Positions 8,410 through 17,346 of a stretch of DNA of 64,000 bases are shown here, piece after piece. The translations under genes were made by a program, and so were the position numbers. The number at the start of each line of letters is the position of its first letter. Position 1 is the stretch's first letter. Source of the DNA: Phormidium tenue FACHB-886 (GTDB taxonomy: Bacteria > Cyanobacteriota > Cyanobacteriia > Elainellales > Elainellaceae); assembly GCF_014764505.1 (NCBI RefSeq), contig NZ_JACXWX010000002.1, positions 248,001 to 312,000 of the forward strand. The letters run 5' to 3'. The notes beneath the pieces were generated by a model, which saw only the letters and a program-made list of their open reading frames with translations, did no database searches and had not been told where the DNA came from.

Positions 8410-9069
8410 ATGTCTTCACCTTCTGTCCCCCCCACCATTCCTCAGTACCGCGTCAGCATTTGGGAGGGGATTGCGATCGCCGCTGGCGCAGTGTTGCTTG
8501 TGGTGGTTGGGGTAGCGGGATTGGGCATCAAGGCGCTGAACAATGCGTTTGATCCGCAGCGAGCTGAGGCGATCGCCCACAGCATGGCAGACTACGCGAT
8601 TCCAGGTGGCTCCAAAGGGCTGTTTGGAACCAACGTGGGAGGTGGCAGGATGGCAGTAGTGGGGAGTGACTCGACATTGAAGCTGGTGTCTCCTACCGCG
8701 TCAACGATGCCGGAGGTGGAGCTGTTGATCGCCCGCATTCCCATTCAGGCAGATACCGAGGCAGACGAGGATAATGACGACTGGGGGACAGAACTCTTCT
8801 TCTCTGGGTTTTCTTTCTCTAATCAAACGGTGGATGCCTTTCAGATCGCCACAACGCACACCGAGCAGATCGCCTTTTGTGGAGCGATCTCGCCTGTCAA
8901 GATTGAAGAAGGGAGGCTAGCTACCGCTGATCAAACTTCAGTTCCGGCGGTGCGCTATGAAACAAAGGTTTCGATTGAAAATGAGGATCATATTGCGATC
9001 GTTTCAGCGGTCGGTCAACGTGCTTCAGAAAAAGCAGAACTGGTCTTTCAGTCGATTAAGTGCAGATGA
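8410..9069 (+). CDS. membrane-anchored protein of unknown function
   Basis: About 219 residues, not assigned to a family. It starts with a short Pro/Ser-rich stretch, then one strong membrane segment (GIAIAAGAVLLVVVGVAGLG, residues about 20-40), followed by a soluble domain predicted outside the membrane. The soluble part has an acidic patch DTEADEDNDDWGTELFFSG near residue 118 and lone cysteines near residues 158 and 218. The start at 8410 (MSSPSVPP) is an inferred one; the frame is open upstream to 8341. It follows the transglutaminase-like gene by about 85 bases and may be co-transcribed with it. Confidence 0.65.
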   Translation: MSSPSVPPTIPQYRVSIWEGIAIAAGAVLLVVVGVAGLGIKALNNAFDPQRAEAIAHSMADYAIPGGSKGLFGTNVGGGRMAVVGSDSTLKLVSPTASTMPEVELLIARIPIQADTEADEDNDDWGTELFFSGFSFSNQTVDAFQIATTHTEQIAFCGAISPVKIEEGRLATADQTSVPAVRYETKVSIENEDHIAIVSAVGQRASEKAELVFQSIKCR

Positions 9070-9076
9070 GGCAGCT

Positions 9077-9751
9077 TCACGTATTTTCCTTCACCCAGCT
9101 TCTCAGTAGCCGGATGGCAGCAGCCAGGTTAATCGAATCGCTCTCCTGCAAAAATTGCTGGACTCGGTTAGCCGAGAGAAATGGAAAAACGCTGCTGAAA
9201 TTCGCCTCAGTGTAGCGATCGCCCTGGAGCGTGTAAATTAGCAGCTTTCCTTTGAGGATGTCTTCATCGGCAGTGGTGATGTAGCGCCACACTTCTGGGA
9301 TTTGCAGGGCAGTATAGAGCTGCAGTTTGTCCAGGTTACTCTTGGTCAGCGCCACTTCAATCAGCAGATCGGGCAGCGGGTCGTGGGGCAAAATGAGTTC
9401 AGCTCTGCCCTGCATCTGCTCTGCCTGAAGGTAATAGCAGGCATCTGGCTCGATGGCACAGCCCAGCTGGGGAGCTTTGAGCAGAACAGAATTTAGATTG
9501 GTAACAGAACTGTGTAGCTCTTCGGCTATGACGAAGATTAGCGACTCCAACAGCTTGTTGCAGCGCTCGTGAGCGGCGATTGGGGTCATTAGTTCTAGCT
9601 TGCCCCGATAATAGGTCAAGCGCGTCTGTCGTTCTGCCCCCAATTCTGCTAACAGCGCTTCAAACTTTTGCCAGGTCACGTCCGACAAAACCGTGCGCTT
9701 CTCGGTGGGCGGTGATTTTTTTGAGCTGCCAAAGAAGGAGGGGAAGACCAT
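9077..9751 (-). CDS. Uma2 family (DUF820) restriction-endonuclease-fold protein
   Basis: A 224-residue Uma2-family protein, a group greatly expanded in cyanobacteria with a PD-(D/E)xK nuclease fold and no settled role. It shows RGKLELMTPIAAHERCNKLL, IEPDACYYL, PDLLIEVALTKSNLDKLQLY (the D...E-V...K active-site pattern) and IPEVWRYI, all characteristic. The start ATG at 9751 is preceded on the minus strand by only weak ribosome site sequence. It is convergent with the unknown membrane protein at 8410-9069, leaving just 7 bases between stops. No toxin-antitoxin partner or mobile element is seen beside it. Confidence 0.85.
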   Translation of the reverse strand: MVFPSFFGSSKKSPPTEKRTVLSDVTWQKFEALLAELGAERQTRLTYYRGKLELMTPIAAHERCNKLLESLIFVIAEELHSSVTNLNSVLLKAPQLGCAIEPDACYYLQAEQMQGRAELILPHDPLPDLLIEVALTKSNLDKLQLYTALQIPEVWRYITTADEDILKGKLLIYTLQGDRYTEANFSSVFPFLSANRVQQFLQESDSINLAAAIRLLRSWVKENT

Positions 9752-10010
9752 GGGCGGCGGAGAAATGGTTTTTAAGGCGTGAGTTTAGTTTATAGCGCTT
9801 CGCATTTCCAAAAACAGGGTGCTGTGCTGGAGTTTAAGGCTGGAGTCTGAGCAATGGTAGCTTGATTAAATGGCGATCGCTTCAAGAAACATTGCTAAAT
9901 TGATAGAACCAGACCGTCCATCTGTGGATTTTGGAGATATCATCTCACTCAGCAAGCGGGTTTACTAAAGAGCCTTAAAAGACTCTTTGGTGATCCTGCT
10001 AGTGGCTAAC
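9752..10010. other. intergenic region upstream of the EamA fusion gene
   Basis: Divergent promoter region. It contains a small hairpin AAAGAG / CTCTTT at 9967-9972 and 9983-9988; otherwise nothing specific was recognised. The 16-base tandem repeats begin at its right edge. Confidence 0.4.
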
Positions 10011-10074
10011 GCGCCGAATATCGGATGCGCTAGATTACTGGAGCGCTGAATTACTAAAGCGCTAGATTGCTGAA
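10011..10074 (+). repeat. four 16-bp tandem repeats before the EamA fusion gene
   Basis: Four consecutive 16-base units, each starting GCGC, at 10011, 10027, 10043 and 10059. The last three share GCGCT..ATT.CT..A; the first is more diverged. They end 25 bases before the predicted ATG at 10100, so they lie in the 5' leader or promoter of that gene. Period 16 is not a helical multiple, which favours an RNA or slippage origin over stacked protein sites. Confidence 0.75.
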
Positions 10075-10099
10075 GCTAAGAGCGAAAGGTGGCATAGGC

Positions 10100-12100
10100 A
10101 TGGGGCGACTGGACGATCGACCTGAAAACGTTGAATTAGCGCTAGGCTCAACCCCTGGCTTAGAAACTGGCACTCCCGAGTCAGATGCGATCGACGCAAC
10201 GCTGCGATCGATGACGCAGGATTTGCGGAACTTGCAGCAAGACTTGGTGAGTCAGCTCCATCAGGATATCCGGCGGCTCCAGGCTGAAAAGTCGCGCTTG
10301 CTCAACGACGTTGAGAAATTACAGAACCAGCATCAGGCGATCCAGTCGCAGTATGAGGTAGCGCTCTCGCGGCAGCAGTTGGCACAGCAGCAGGCATGGG
10401 CAAAGCAGCTGGCGCTGGTGCTGGCAAACCATCTACAGGCAGCACTTAGCCAGCGCCTCAGTCAGGCAGAGTATCCCATGGCGGGATCGCCAAACCTCCC
10501 CCAAATTCGCGGGGCGGGTGACATTCAAGAAATTCAGGGATCAATTGCGTCACTGGATGACACAGTTAATCGCACCTTTGCCGCCCTTAGAAACGACCTA
10601 ACTAGCTATCAAAGCAACCTCTCGCAGCAGATCGACCGGATGCAGGCTTTAGGGCAGCAGGGCGAGGCAATTCTGGAAGTGCTGGTGAGCCGGATTAGTC
10701 AGCAGCTTCAGGCAGAACTCACGAAGCCAGCACCCGCACTAGGAGAAGCAGCGATCGGAGAAGCAGCGATCGCTCCTACGGCTCCGCTGGTACCCCCGCC
10801 TGACCTGTCTGCGTCTGCCCAAGCGTCCTCACCTGCCCAAGCGTCCTCACCCGCACCTCCGCCCAACCTATCTGCTCAAGTGGGGACGGCTGCACCGACA
10901 GCTGCTTCATTCGCCGCCGCCCCCGTGCAAATGCCTGCTATTTCCAAATCGCCTGCTGTTAGCCCACCTGAAGCTGCTGCAGGCAGTTCTTCTACAGCTT
11001 CGGAAAGTCCTGCTAACCCTGCCGCAACAGGCAACATGGGTGTAACTGCCCAGACCGCTGCGCCTGCATCTGTGCGATCGATGCTGCAGCCCCGGAGGCT
11101 TTCACAGTTTCAGGCGGGGCTGGTGCTGGTGCTGCTATCTACGCTGGCGCTCTCGCTGCACAACGTGGGGGTGTCGATTGTGGGCAATCCCAACAGGCTG
11201 TTTGGCATTGTGCCGATCGGTGGCTTCATGCCAATTCTTGGTTTTGGCAGCTCGCTGTTTATTTTGTGGATGCGGATGCTGATCGTTGTGCCGCTGATGG
11301 CATGGCTGGCTGGCATTCTTTATCCGGCTGCTTGGCGAGATGTGCGCTATTTCTTTGAGTCAAGAGATCGGCGGCTAATGGGCAGCGTCATTGGCAGTGG
11401 CTTCTTTCTGTTTCTGTCGCAGGTGTTGCTGTACCTTTCCATTAGCCAGATTGGCCCCGGGGTTGCTACGACAATTTTGTTTATGTATCCGCTTGTGACC
11501 TTGCCGTTGGCTTGGGTGCTGTTTGGCGATCGTCCTAATCGCTTTCGGGTGATTGTCATGGTGACTATTTTGTCTGGCGTGGTGCTGACGGCGCTGCCCA
11601 AAATTCGAGAAACGACCAACTTCACGGGCGGCGGCATCGTAGCTGCCATCCTATCGAGTGTGTTTCTTGCTTGCTACCTGATCTCAATGCAGATTAGCTT
11701 CCGCAAGCTGCATCCGGTTCCGGTGAGCTTAATTCAGTTTGTTGTAATGTTTATCCTCACCAGCATTAGCCTGATTGTGCTGGGGATCGAGGTGACCCCG
11801 AACGATCGCGGCGGGTTGATTATAGGTGGCTTGGTGCTGGGTGCGCTGACGCTAATTGGCTATCTGCTCAATAACTTCGGGGTGCGGCTGATGGGAGCAG
11901 CGCGGGCATCGATCATTGCTGCCAGTGGACCTGTCCTTACGGCGCTGTTGGGATTTTTCTTGATTCCGGGCAAGCTCACGGTGCTTTATCCAATTCAGCT
12001 CCTGGGCATTTTGGTTGTAACGCTAGGGGTGACAGCGCTTAGCTTCGAGCGGATTTTGATTCAAAATCGGCGAGAGGCGAGGCAGACACGTGAAAAATAA
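10100..12100 (+). CDS. coiled-coil plus EamA (DMT) transporter fusion protein
   Basis: A 666-residue protein with three parts. Residues about 20-220 are hydrophilic with a long predicted coiled coil (LQQDLVSQLHQDIRRL, AEKSRLLNDVEKLQNQ and so on). Residues about 220-330 are a low-complexity Ala/Pro/Ser linker with internal duplications (IGEAAIGEAA, AQASSPAQASSP). Residues about 335-655 are an EamA/DMT-type transporter with about ten membrane segments, including PGVATTILFMYPLVTLPLAW and a second repeat after ITGGGIV-like sequence. EamA proteins export metabolites; the substrate is unknown. The start ATG at 10100 has AAAGGTGG 8 bases upstream; a TTG at 10067 would lie inside the tandem repeats. 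Confidence 0.85.
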   Translation: MGRLDDRPENVELALGSTPGLETGTPESDAIDATLRSMTQDLRNLQQDLVSQLHQDIRRLQAEKSRLLNDVEKLQNQHQAIQSQYEVALSRQQLAQQQAWAKQLALVLANHLQAALSQRLSQAEYPMAGSPNLPQIRGAGDIQEIQGSIASLDDTVNRTFAALRNDLTSYQSNLSQQIDRMQALGQQGEAILEVLVSRISQQLQAELTKPAPALGEAAIGEAAIAPTAPLVPPPDLSASAQASSPAQASSPAPPPNLSAQVGTAAPTAASFAAAPVQMPAISKSPAVSPPEAAAGSSSTASESPANPAATGNMGVTAQTAAPASVRSMLQPRRLSQFQAGLVLVLLSTLALSLHNVGVSIVGNPNRLFGIVPIGGFMPILGFGSSLFILWMRMLIVVPLMAWLAGILYPAAWRDVRYFFESRDRRLMGSVIGSGFFLFLSQVLLYLSISQIGPGVATTILFMYPLVTLPLAWVLFGDRPNRFRVIVMVTILSGVVLTALPKIRETTNFTGGGIVAAILSSVFLACYLISMQISFRKLHPVPVSLIQFVVMFILTSISLIVLGIEVTPNDRGGLIIGGLVLGALTLIGYLLNNFGVRLMGAARASIIAASGPVLTALLGFFLIPGKLTVLYPIQLLGILVVTLGVTALSFERILIQNRREARQTREK

Positions 12101-12665
12101 GCGCTAGTCGATCTGCAATCGTCCTCCCCAATTTGTAGATTTAAAGCTACATTAAGCAAAATAAGCGAATTCCCTAGTATTGCTAGGGGCATTCAAAATC
12201 CGAATCGAGATCCAACTTCGTCTCTGTCCTGCTCAGTTTTTGGCTTCAAAAACCGGGCGAATGCTTCATTAAAAGGATTGCTGCGGGTGGAGTTGGGTAT
12301 GAAAAATCCTAGTTTTAAGGGCGCTTGCAACCCTGAGGCTGTTTTGTCAAAGCCTGCTGATACAGGCTTTAAGCTCTGGAGTCTGTTGAGAACTAGATTC
12401 TCTTCTGCAGGCTGTTTTTGCATAGCTGTTCCGCTTTTATCCAATTCCCAACAAAGCAGCCTGATGCTGCATTTTGCCGTTTCCCCCGGCGGTTTTTTAG
12501 CAAACCCTTTTGAGTTGCGCTCGTCACTTATCTTCTGCGCTGACTTGTACTGTAGGTAATATTTCGGATAGTACTAAAGCAGTATCTTGGTCAGCGTCGG
12601 TCGTTGAAAAACAGTTTTCCTCGATCGTCAATTACCATACTTTATTTTCTATTTAAGAGGTTGTC
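12101..12665. other. intergenic region with two hairpins
   Basis: About 565 bases. A small hairpin CCCTAG / CTAGGG at 12172-12188 follows the EamA gene and may assist termination, though it lacks a T-run. A second, AAAGCCTG / CAGGCTTT at 12349-12370, lies in the middle. Open frames exist on both strands (12193-12444 minus, 12278-12559 plus) but neither is supported by ribosome sites or recognisable domains. The right end should hold the promoter of the adenosine-deaminase-like gene. Confidence 0.45.
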
Positions 12666-13697
12666 GTGGCTTTATACGCAGAATTACACCGCCATTTGGG
12701 AGGTTCCGTTGTTCCCCGTGTGCTGTGGCGCTACTTTCAGCGCAGCCAAGAAGATTTGGCGCAGCAGTTTGAAACTTATGAAGCGTTTGAAGACTTCTAC
12801 ACTCGCCCTCGCAAAACGCTCGATGAGTATTTGGAACTGCATACGCTGGTAGAAAAAGTTCAAACCAACGAAACGCTGCCTTACTTTATCTATCGCCTGA
12901 TCCGGGGTGCTTATGTCTTTGAGAACTTGGCATATTTGGAGCTGCGCTATACTCCTTATCTACGCACACCAGAACATTTGAGCCAAACCGCCCGAATTGA
13001 CCAAATGGCAGCGATCGTAGAAACAGTCGGGCGAGCTAGCCGAGCGGTTGAATATCCGATCGTCACCAGCCAAATTTTGTGTATGCACTCCAAGCTGCCC
13101 TATGAAGTGAATCGGGCGATCGTGGAGCTGGCAGCCCAAACAAGGCAGCATGTCTGCGGCATTGATGTGGCAGGGGGTGACGGCTACTACGGCAAGCGCC
13201 TAGAAGAATTTGTGGAGCTGTATGCTTACGCTCGATCGCTAGGGCTCAATACAACCGGACACCTATACGAAACCACCGAGGGCTGCTATTCAGAGCTGCT
13301 GCCCTACCTGATGCGGATTGGGCATGGCATCCAAATTCCGTTGCGTTATCCAGAACTGCTGCCGCAGCTCGCGCGGGAAGGGCAATGTCTGGAAGTTTGT
13401 CCGACAACCTACACTAAAACAGGGACGCTAGAGAGCATTCAGCAGCTCAAGCTGGTGTTCGATCGCTGTTTTGATGCGGGTGTAGATATTGCGATCTGCA
13501 CTGACAATGCCGGGTTGCACAACGTTCGGCTGCCGTTTGAGTACGAAAATCTGCTGACCCACGACATTATTGGCTTCGAGGAGCTACAAGCTTGCCAAGA
13601 TGCCGCATTCCGCCACGCGTTTGCCTGGAAGCACGAACAGCGTCCGGCTTCCATTCTGGAGGAAATCTTGCATCCGGAGCTGCATTTGGTGGGCTAG
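12666..13697 (+). CDS. adenosine deaminase-like amidohydrolase
   Basis: A 343-residue metal-dependent TIM-barrel hydrolase of the adenosine/AMP deaminase family. Zinc ligands are seen in ELHRHLGGS (H8, H10), in GHLYET (H199, with E202 in the proton-shuttle position), IGHGI for the next His, and CTDNAG (D280). The residue after the zinc Asp is Asn281 where true adenosine deaminases have a second Asp that contacts the purine, so the substrate may differ. The start is GTG at 12666 with AAGAGG just upstream; no good in-frame ATG exists nearby. Length is typical. It is monocistronic, with about 230 bases to the convergent gene downstream. Confidence 0.85.
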   Translation: MALYAELHRHLGGSVVPRVLWRYFQRSQEDLAQQFETYEAFEDFYTRPRKTLDEYLELHTLVEKVQTNETLPYFIYRLIRGAYVFENLAYLELRYTPYLRTPEHLSQTARIDQMAAIVETVGRASRAVEYPIVTSQILCMHSKLPYEVNRAIVELAAQTRQHVCGIDVAGGDGYYGKRLEEFVELYAYARSLGLNTTGHLYETTEGCYSELLPYLMRIGHGIQIPLRYPELLPQLAREGQCLEVCPTTYTKTGTLESIQQLKLVFDRCFDAGVDIAICTDNAGLHNVRLPFEYENLLTHDIIGFEELQACQDAAFRHAFAWKHEQRPASILEEILHPELHLVG

Positions 13698-13925
13698 CAG
13701 GCAAGACGCAAATACAAGCAATCTAAGATGAAAATCTGATTCTGTAGCTGATTCTGTAGCTGTTGCCATTGTGCTGTCCTACCTGCTGTGGTGTTTCTGC
13801 TATGGCGTTGCTATGCCGCTAAGCACCTAAGTTGAAATTTTTTGTGCGAAAGTCCTGTGTGGCACGACTCTATCAAAAAAGCTCTTAATTTAGATGCGTA
13901 GCGGCACATCTGTACCGTAGTGAAA

Positions 13926-16565
13926 TTAGTTCAACGTCTCGTCGTTGAATAGCTGATAGAAATCTAGCGCCACATGCGGTAGCGATCCGCTCGTTAAGCT
14001 GGCACTACCGTGATTGCCGTTGCTTCCCCCGCCGTTACTGCCATTACTTCCTCCAGAGCTGCGGTTCGTTGGGGTAAACCGAGTGGCGATCGCCCCAAAA
14101 TCTGGGGGAGTCCTTTCGGGACTCAGCTTTTTGGGTTGTTCGTCCTGAGTCACAGCTTCACGATTGAGCTGTGCCAGCAAGTTACGTAGTTTTGTCAGGC
14201 TTTTCTGGGCTTTTTGGGCGTTGGTGCTGCTGCCCTGTTCCGCAAACAGGCTTGTAGCCGCTTCTAGGTCAGCGATCGCGCCCTGGTAGTTTCTCAGCTT
14301 TTGTCCTGCCAGTCCGCGATAATAATGTGCCACTGCAGAGTCGGGGGCAAGATAGATCGCCTCCCCATAGTCACCAATTGCTTCTTGATAGTTCTCTAAC
14401 TTCTGCCAGGCCATGCCGCGATAGAAATAGAGGATTGCCCAGTCGGGTTGGTTCTGTAGCGCTTGGGTGTAGTCTGCGATCGCCGCCGCTGGATCGCCCT
14501 GCTCAAAGCGAATAAATCCCCGATTACAGTAGGCAACGGCTTGCTGCGGGTTGAGATGGATGGATTGGCTAAGGTCGGCAATGGCAGCGGCAATATTTCC
14601 TGCTTCGTAGTAGGCGCTGCCCCGGTAGTTGTAGGTAATGAAATCATTGGGATCAAAACTGAGAATTTGGCTGTAGTCGGCAATTGCACCTAGTTTGTCG
14701 CCCAAGTCGTGCCGCGTCACGCCACGATTCCAGTAAGCAGGAAGATCGTCATGATCCAAAGTTGGATGATCGAAGCAGTTAGTTAAGCGCTGAATCACTT
14801 CCGGTTCTCTAGTCTTCAGCTTGAGCTGGAGTTCAGAAAAGGCAGTATTGGTTCTGAGGGTGTCGGCAATGCCCAAAACAGCGAAGGCTTGATCGGAAAC
14901 TAGAAAATTCTCGCTAGTTCCCAAGATTTTGAACTGGAAGGTTTGTGGATAGGTACGCTTTAGCTGCAGTAATTGGTGCAGTGTGTTCTGTATCGGGTCA
15001 GGCTGTGAAGAACTCCAGCCCCGCCTCATTTTCTTCAGCAGTCTTTCTTCATTGCGATCGGCAAGCTGGCACCAGCCAATGTGTAGCTGTTTTCCTTGAT
15101 TGAGAAATGCCTCTAGCCTTTGCAGCAGAGCAGCATCCAGGGTGCAACAATCTGACCAAGGCAAAATCAGGATCAGGCGATTTTGGGTAGAGTCTAGCGT
15201 TTCTTCTAAGATGGCGCGGCTTCCTGCCAACGTACTTGCCGTGAGGCTGGGGCTAGTTTCTGGTGGCGAGTTTAGATCAAATACGAATTCGTAGCTGGGC
15301 GTAGCCGTGGTTGCCTGCAGTTGCTCGGTAATAAACAACAATTCCTGTTGGATCACATCCTGAATCCGGTTGCGGAAGGTGTCTAGGGTTGTTTCGGCGG
15401 CTGGGATGCGTTGGGCTAGCGCTTGAAGTTGTTCTTGCAGCCTTGCTACATCTGGGTGTGTGGGCAACTGATCGAGCTGAGCTTGGAGTTCTTGGTGCTG
15501 GGCAGCGAGGCTTTCAGTAAAAGTTTGAACGGTTGCTAGCTGCGATCGCAAGTGCGTCAGATAGTTTACCGCTTCCGATTGAATAGACTTCAGCTCAGCA
15601 GCGCTATCCGTGGCAGGGTCTGTTGGGCTGTCTGAGGGCTGGGCTAAAACTGGATCAGGCTGCTGGGCTAGCTGTGCTGCTAACAAGGCTGCCTCCTCGG
15701 CGTTAGGAGCTTGGGAATTAGACGGCGGGCGGATGGAGCGAATGGCTGCCGTTTCGATCGCCTCTACTGAGCGCTTCAGCCGCTCTTGTTGGCGGTGAAG
15801 CTCGCGAACCTCATTCACTAGCGCTAATAGATCGCGACGAGGCACTAATTCTGAAATGATCCGGATCAGCTCACCCACTTCCTGCTTGAGCGAGGTGAGA
15901 TCGACTGGCGGGGGCAGTTTGCCGAGCTGCCGATCTAGCCGGGAAATTTGCTCCTGCAGCGAGGCGAGATTTGGCTTGGTTTGGTTAGAGAGCGTGTCGA
16001 GGTTGTGTTGCAGATTAGCAACACCCGACTGAAGCTGGGCGATCGCCTCCTGGGAATTGGTGGATTGAGCTAACGTTTCTAGCAGCCGTAGATCCACACC
16101 GAGATGAGCAATTGCTTCTGAAAGCTGGTTGTATTGTGCCCCTAGCTGATTTAACTCCTGCCGAGTAGAGGTTAACCCCTGCTGCTCCAGGGGATGCAAC
16201 CGTTGGTTCAGCTCTTGCTGAAGGGCAGTAATTTCAGAATAGAGCCGCCTTGCGACTTCGCGGTCTTTTAAAATAAGACCTTGCCGCGTCTGCTGTATCA
16301 TGTCAACCGTAGGCAGGTTGGCAACATGCTGGATGACGGCTTCTAAGCGGTTGGATAGCTTTTGATCCGTCTCCGCAAGAGAAATACTGCGGCGGTGGCT
16401 TTCCTCTTCAAAGCGGCGGCGATCGAACAGCCCCAGCACCATCAGCAGCGATAGCGGCGTAGTGGTGTAAAGAATCTCCTTTAAGACAATTGTCGCGATC
16501 GAGCCAACCCCTAGTCCTAGCAGTGATACATTCTCTAGGACACCCAACCAAGACTGCTTTTTCAT
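13926..16565 (-). CDS. membrane-anchored coiled-coil / PLD-like / TPR protein
   Basis: A long protein (879 residues from the ATG at 16565; 915 from the ATG at 16673). It begins with MKKQSWLGVLENVSLLGLG and one or two hydrophobic segments (residues about 10-45), then some 350 residues of Gln/Leu-rich coiled coil, then a domain with ILEETLDSTQNRLILILPW and KILGTSENFLVSDQAF that resembles phospholipase-D-like scaffolds without an HKD motif, then five or so TPR units (YWNRGVTRHDLGDKLGAIAD, AYCNRGFIRFEQGDPAAAIA), and a Gly/Ser/Asn-rich tail. TPRs mediate protein contacts. Conserved cyanobacterial architecture is likely but the role is unknown. Confidence 0.85.
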   Translation of the reverse strand: MKKQSWLGVLENVSLLGLGVGSIATIVLKEILYTTTPLSLLMVLGLFDRRRFEEESHRRSISLAETDQKLSNRLEAVIQHVANLPTVDMIQQTRQGLILKDREVARRLYSEITALQQELNQRLHPLEQQGLTSTRQELNQLGAQYNQLSEAIAHLGVDLRLLETLAQSTNSQEAIAQLQSGVANLQHNLDTLSNQTKPNLASLQEQISRLDRQLGKLPPPVDLTSLKQEVGELIRIISELVPRRDLLALVNEVRELHRQQERLKRSVEAIETAAIRSIRPPSNSQAPNAEEAALLAAQLAQQPDPVLAQPSDSPTDPATDSAAELKSIQSEAVNYLTHLRSQLATVQTFTESLAAQHQELQAQLDQLPTHPDVARLQEQLQALAQRIPAAETTLDTFRNRIQDVIQQELLFITEQLQATTATPSYEFVFDLNSPPETSPSLTASTLAGSRAILEETLDSTQNRLILILPWSDCCTLDAALLQRLEAFLNQGKQLHIGWCQLADRNEERLLKKMRRGWSSSQPDPIQNTLHQLLQLKRTYPQTFQFKILGTSENFLVSDQAFAVLGIADTLRTNTAFSELQLKLKTREPEVIQRLTNCFDHPTLDHDDLPAYWNRGVTRHDLGDKLGAIADYSQILSFDPNDFITYNYRGSAYYEAGNIAAAIADLSQSIHLNPQQAVAYCNRGFIRFEQGDPAAAIADYTQALQNQPDWAILYFYRGMAWQKLENYQEAIGDYGEAIYLAPDSAVAHYYRGLAGQKLRNYQGAIADLEAATSLFAEQGSSTNAQKAQKSLTKLRNLLAQLNREAVTQDEQPKKLSPERTPPDFGAIATRFTPTNRSSGGSNGSNGGGSNGNHGSASLTSGSLPHVALDFYQLFNDETLN

Positions 16566-17346
16566 TACAACCCACGCACATGCTCTGATGGACTGCCATC
16601 TTCTACGGCTTCGCTGATCCGGCGATCCCCGTTCTGCCAATGCACAACCTGTAAGTAGGCTAACCTGGTTCATCGTCTAGCTAGCGGTCGTGTTTCAAAA
16701 GTGATTCAGTTCTGGAAGCAGACGAGTGCGCTTTTTCCAAAATTGAATATCAACTCCAGTACATTACCTACCTAGATGAGGGAAGGCAGAGGGCAGAAGG
16801 GCTGGTCATCCTTCTTCTGCCCTCTGCCTCTTCAAAACCGATTTGGTTAGCTTGTCCTACTTGAATTTTGCTCTAAAGAGAATAGTCTCAATGAAGCTAA
16901 GAAGGGCTTATTCTATTGTTCCAGCCCAGCCTCCTTGAATCAGGAAATTCTGCGGTGAGAGATTTTTCCAATCTCCAGGGGTATACAGGCGCTTTAAAGG
17001 GACATCTGATAAGACTATTTTCAGCCGTTAAGTTGTTCGATCCGCCTAAATTCTCCTACTTTCTGGGAAGGCAGAGCTAGAAAAGGAAATTTTGAACGGT
17101 TTCCCGTTTTCAGGCTGGTAGGGCACTCTGCAATTTCAGGTGTAAAAGCAGCTTTTTAGACATTCCTTAAACTGCGTTTGAGTATGGTTTCTTATCAGTA
17201 AGGAGATCTTCGCGCCTCTTTTTAATCAGAAATCATGCTCCAGTTAAGCAATGCCAGAATTGCTATAGTTCGAGTGGTGAACTAAACCGCTGACAGCAGG
17301 TTCATAGTATTACCGACAGTATTGAGGACAAGCTTACGGTCTGATT
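16566..17346. other. intergenic region upstream of DUF423 and the TPR gene
   Basis: About 780 bases between divergent genes. Holds the hairpin repeat at 16785-16828. The 107 bases next to the TPR gene may be coding if the upstream ATG at 16673 is used. Otherwise only AT-rich promoter-like sequence was seen. Confidence 0.45.
16785..16828. repeat. inverted repeat, 15-bp arms
   Basis: GGCAGAGGGCAGAAG at 16785-16799 is perfectly complementary to 16814-16828, with a 14-base loop. GGCAGAGGGCAGAAG-like sequences are a familiar intergenic repeat in cyanobacterial genomes, so this is probably one copy of a dispersed element rather than a terminator; no T-run follows. Confidence 0.7.

Noticed and set aside
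9077-9751. Uma2 protein as part of a transposon or toxin pair
   Set aside because: No inverted repeats, transposase or partner gene nearby; Uma2 genes are commonly solitary in cyanobacteria.
12193-12559. Open frames on both strands (83 and 93 codons) between the EamA and adenosine-deaminase-like genes
   Set aside because: They overlap each other, have no ribosome site and match no domain. The minus-strand one (with GFFIPNSTRSNPFNE) looks somewhat protein-like and could be part of a dispersed intergenic repeat, but this cannot be shown here.
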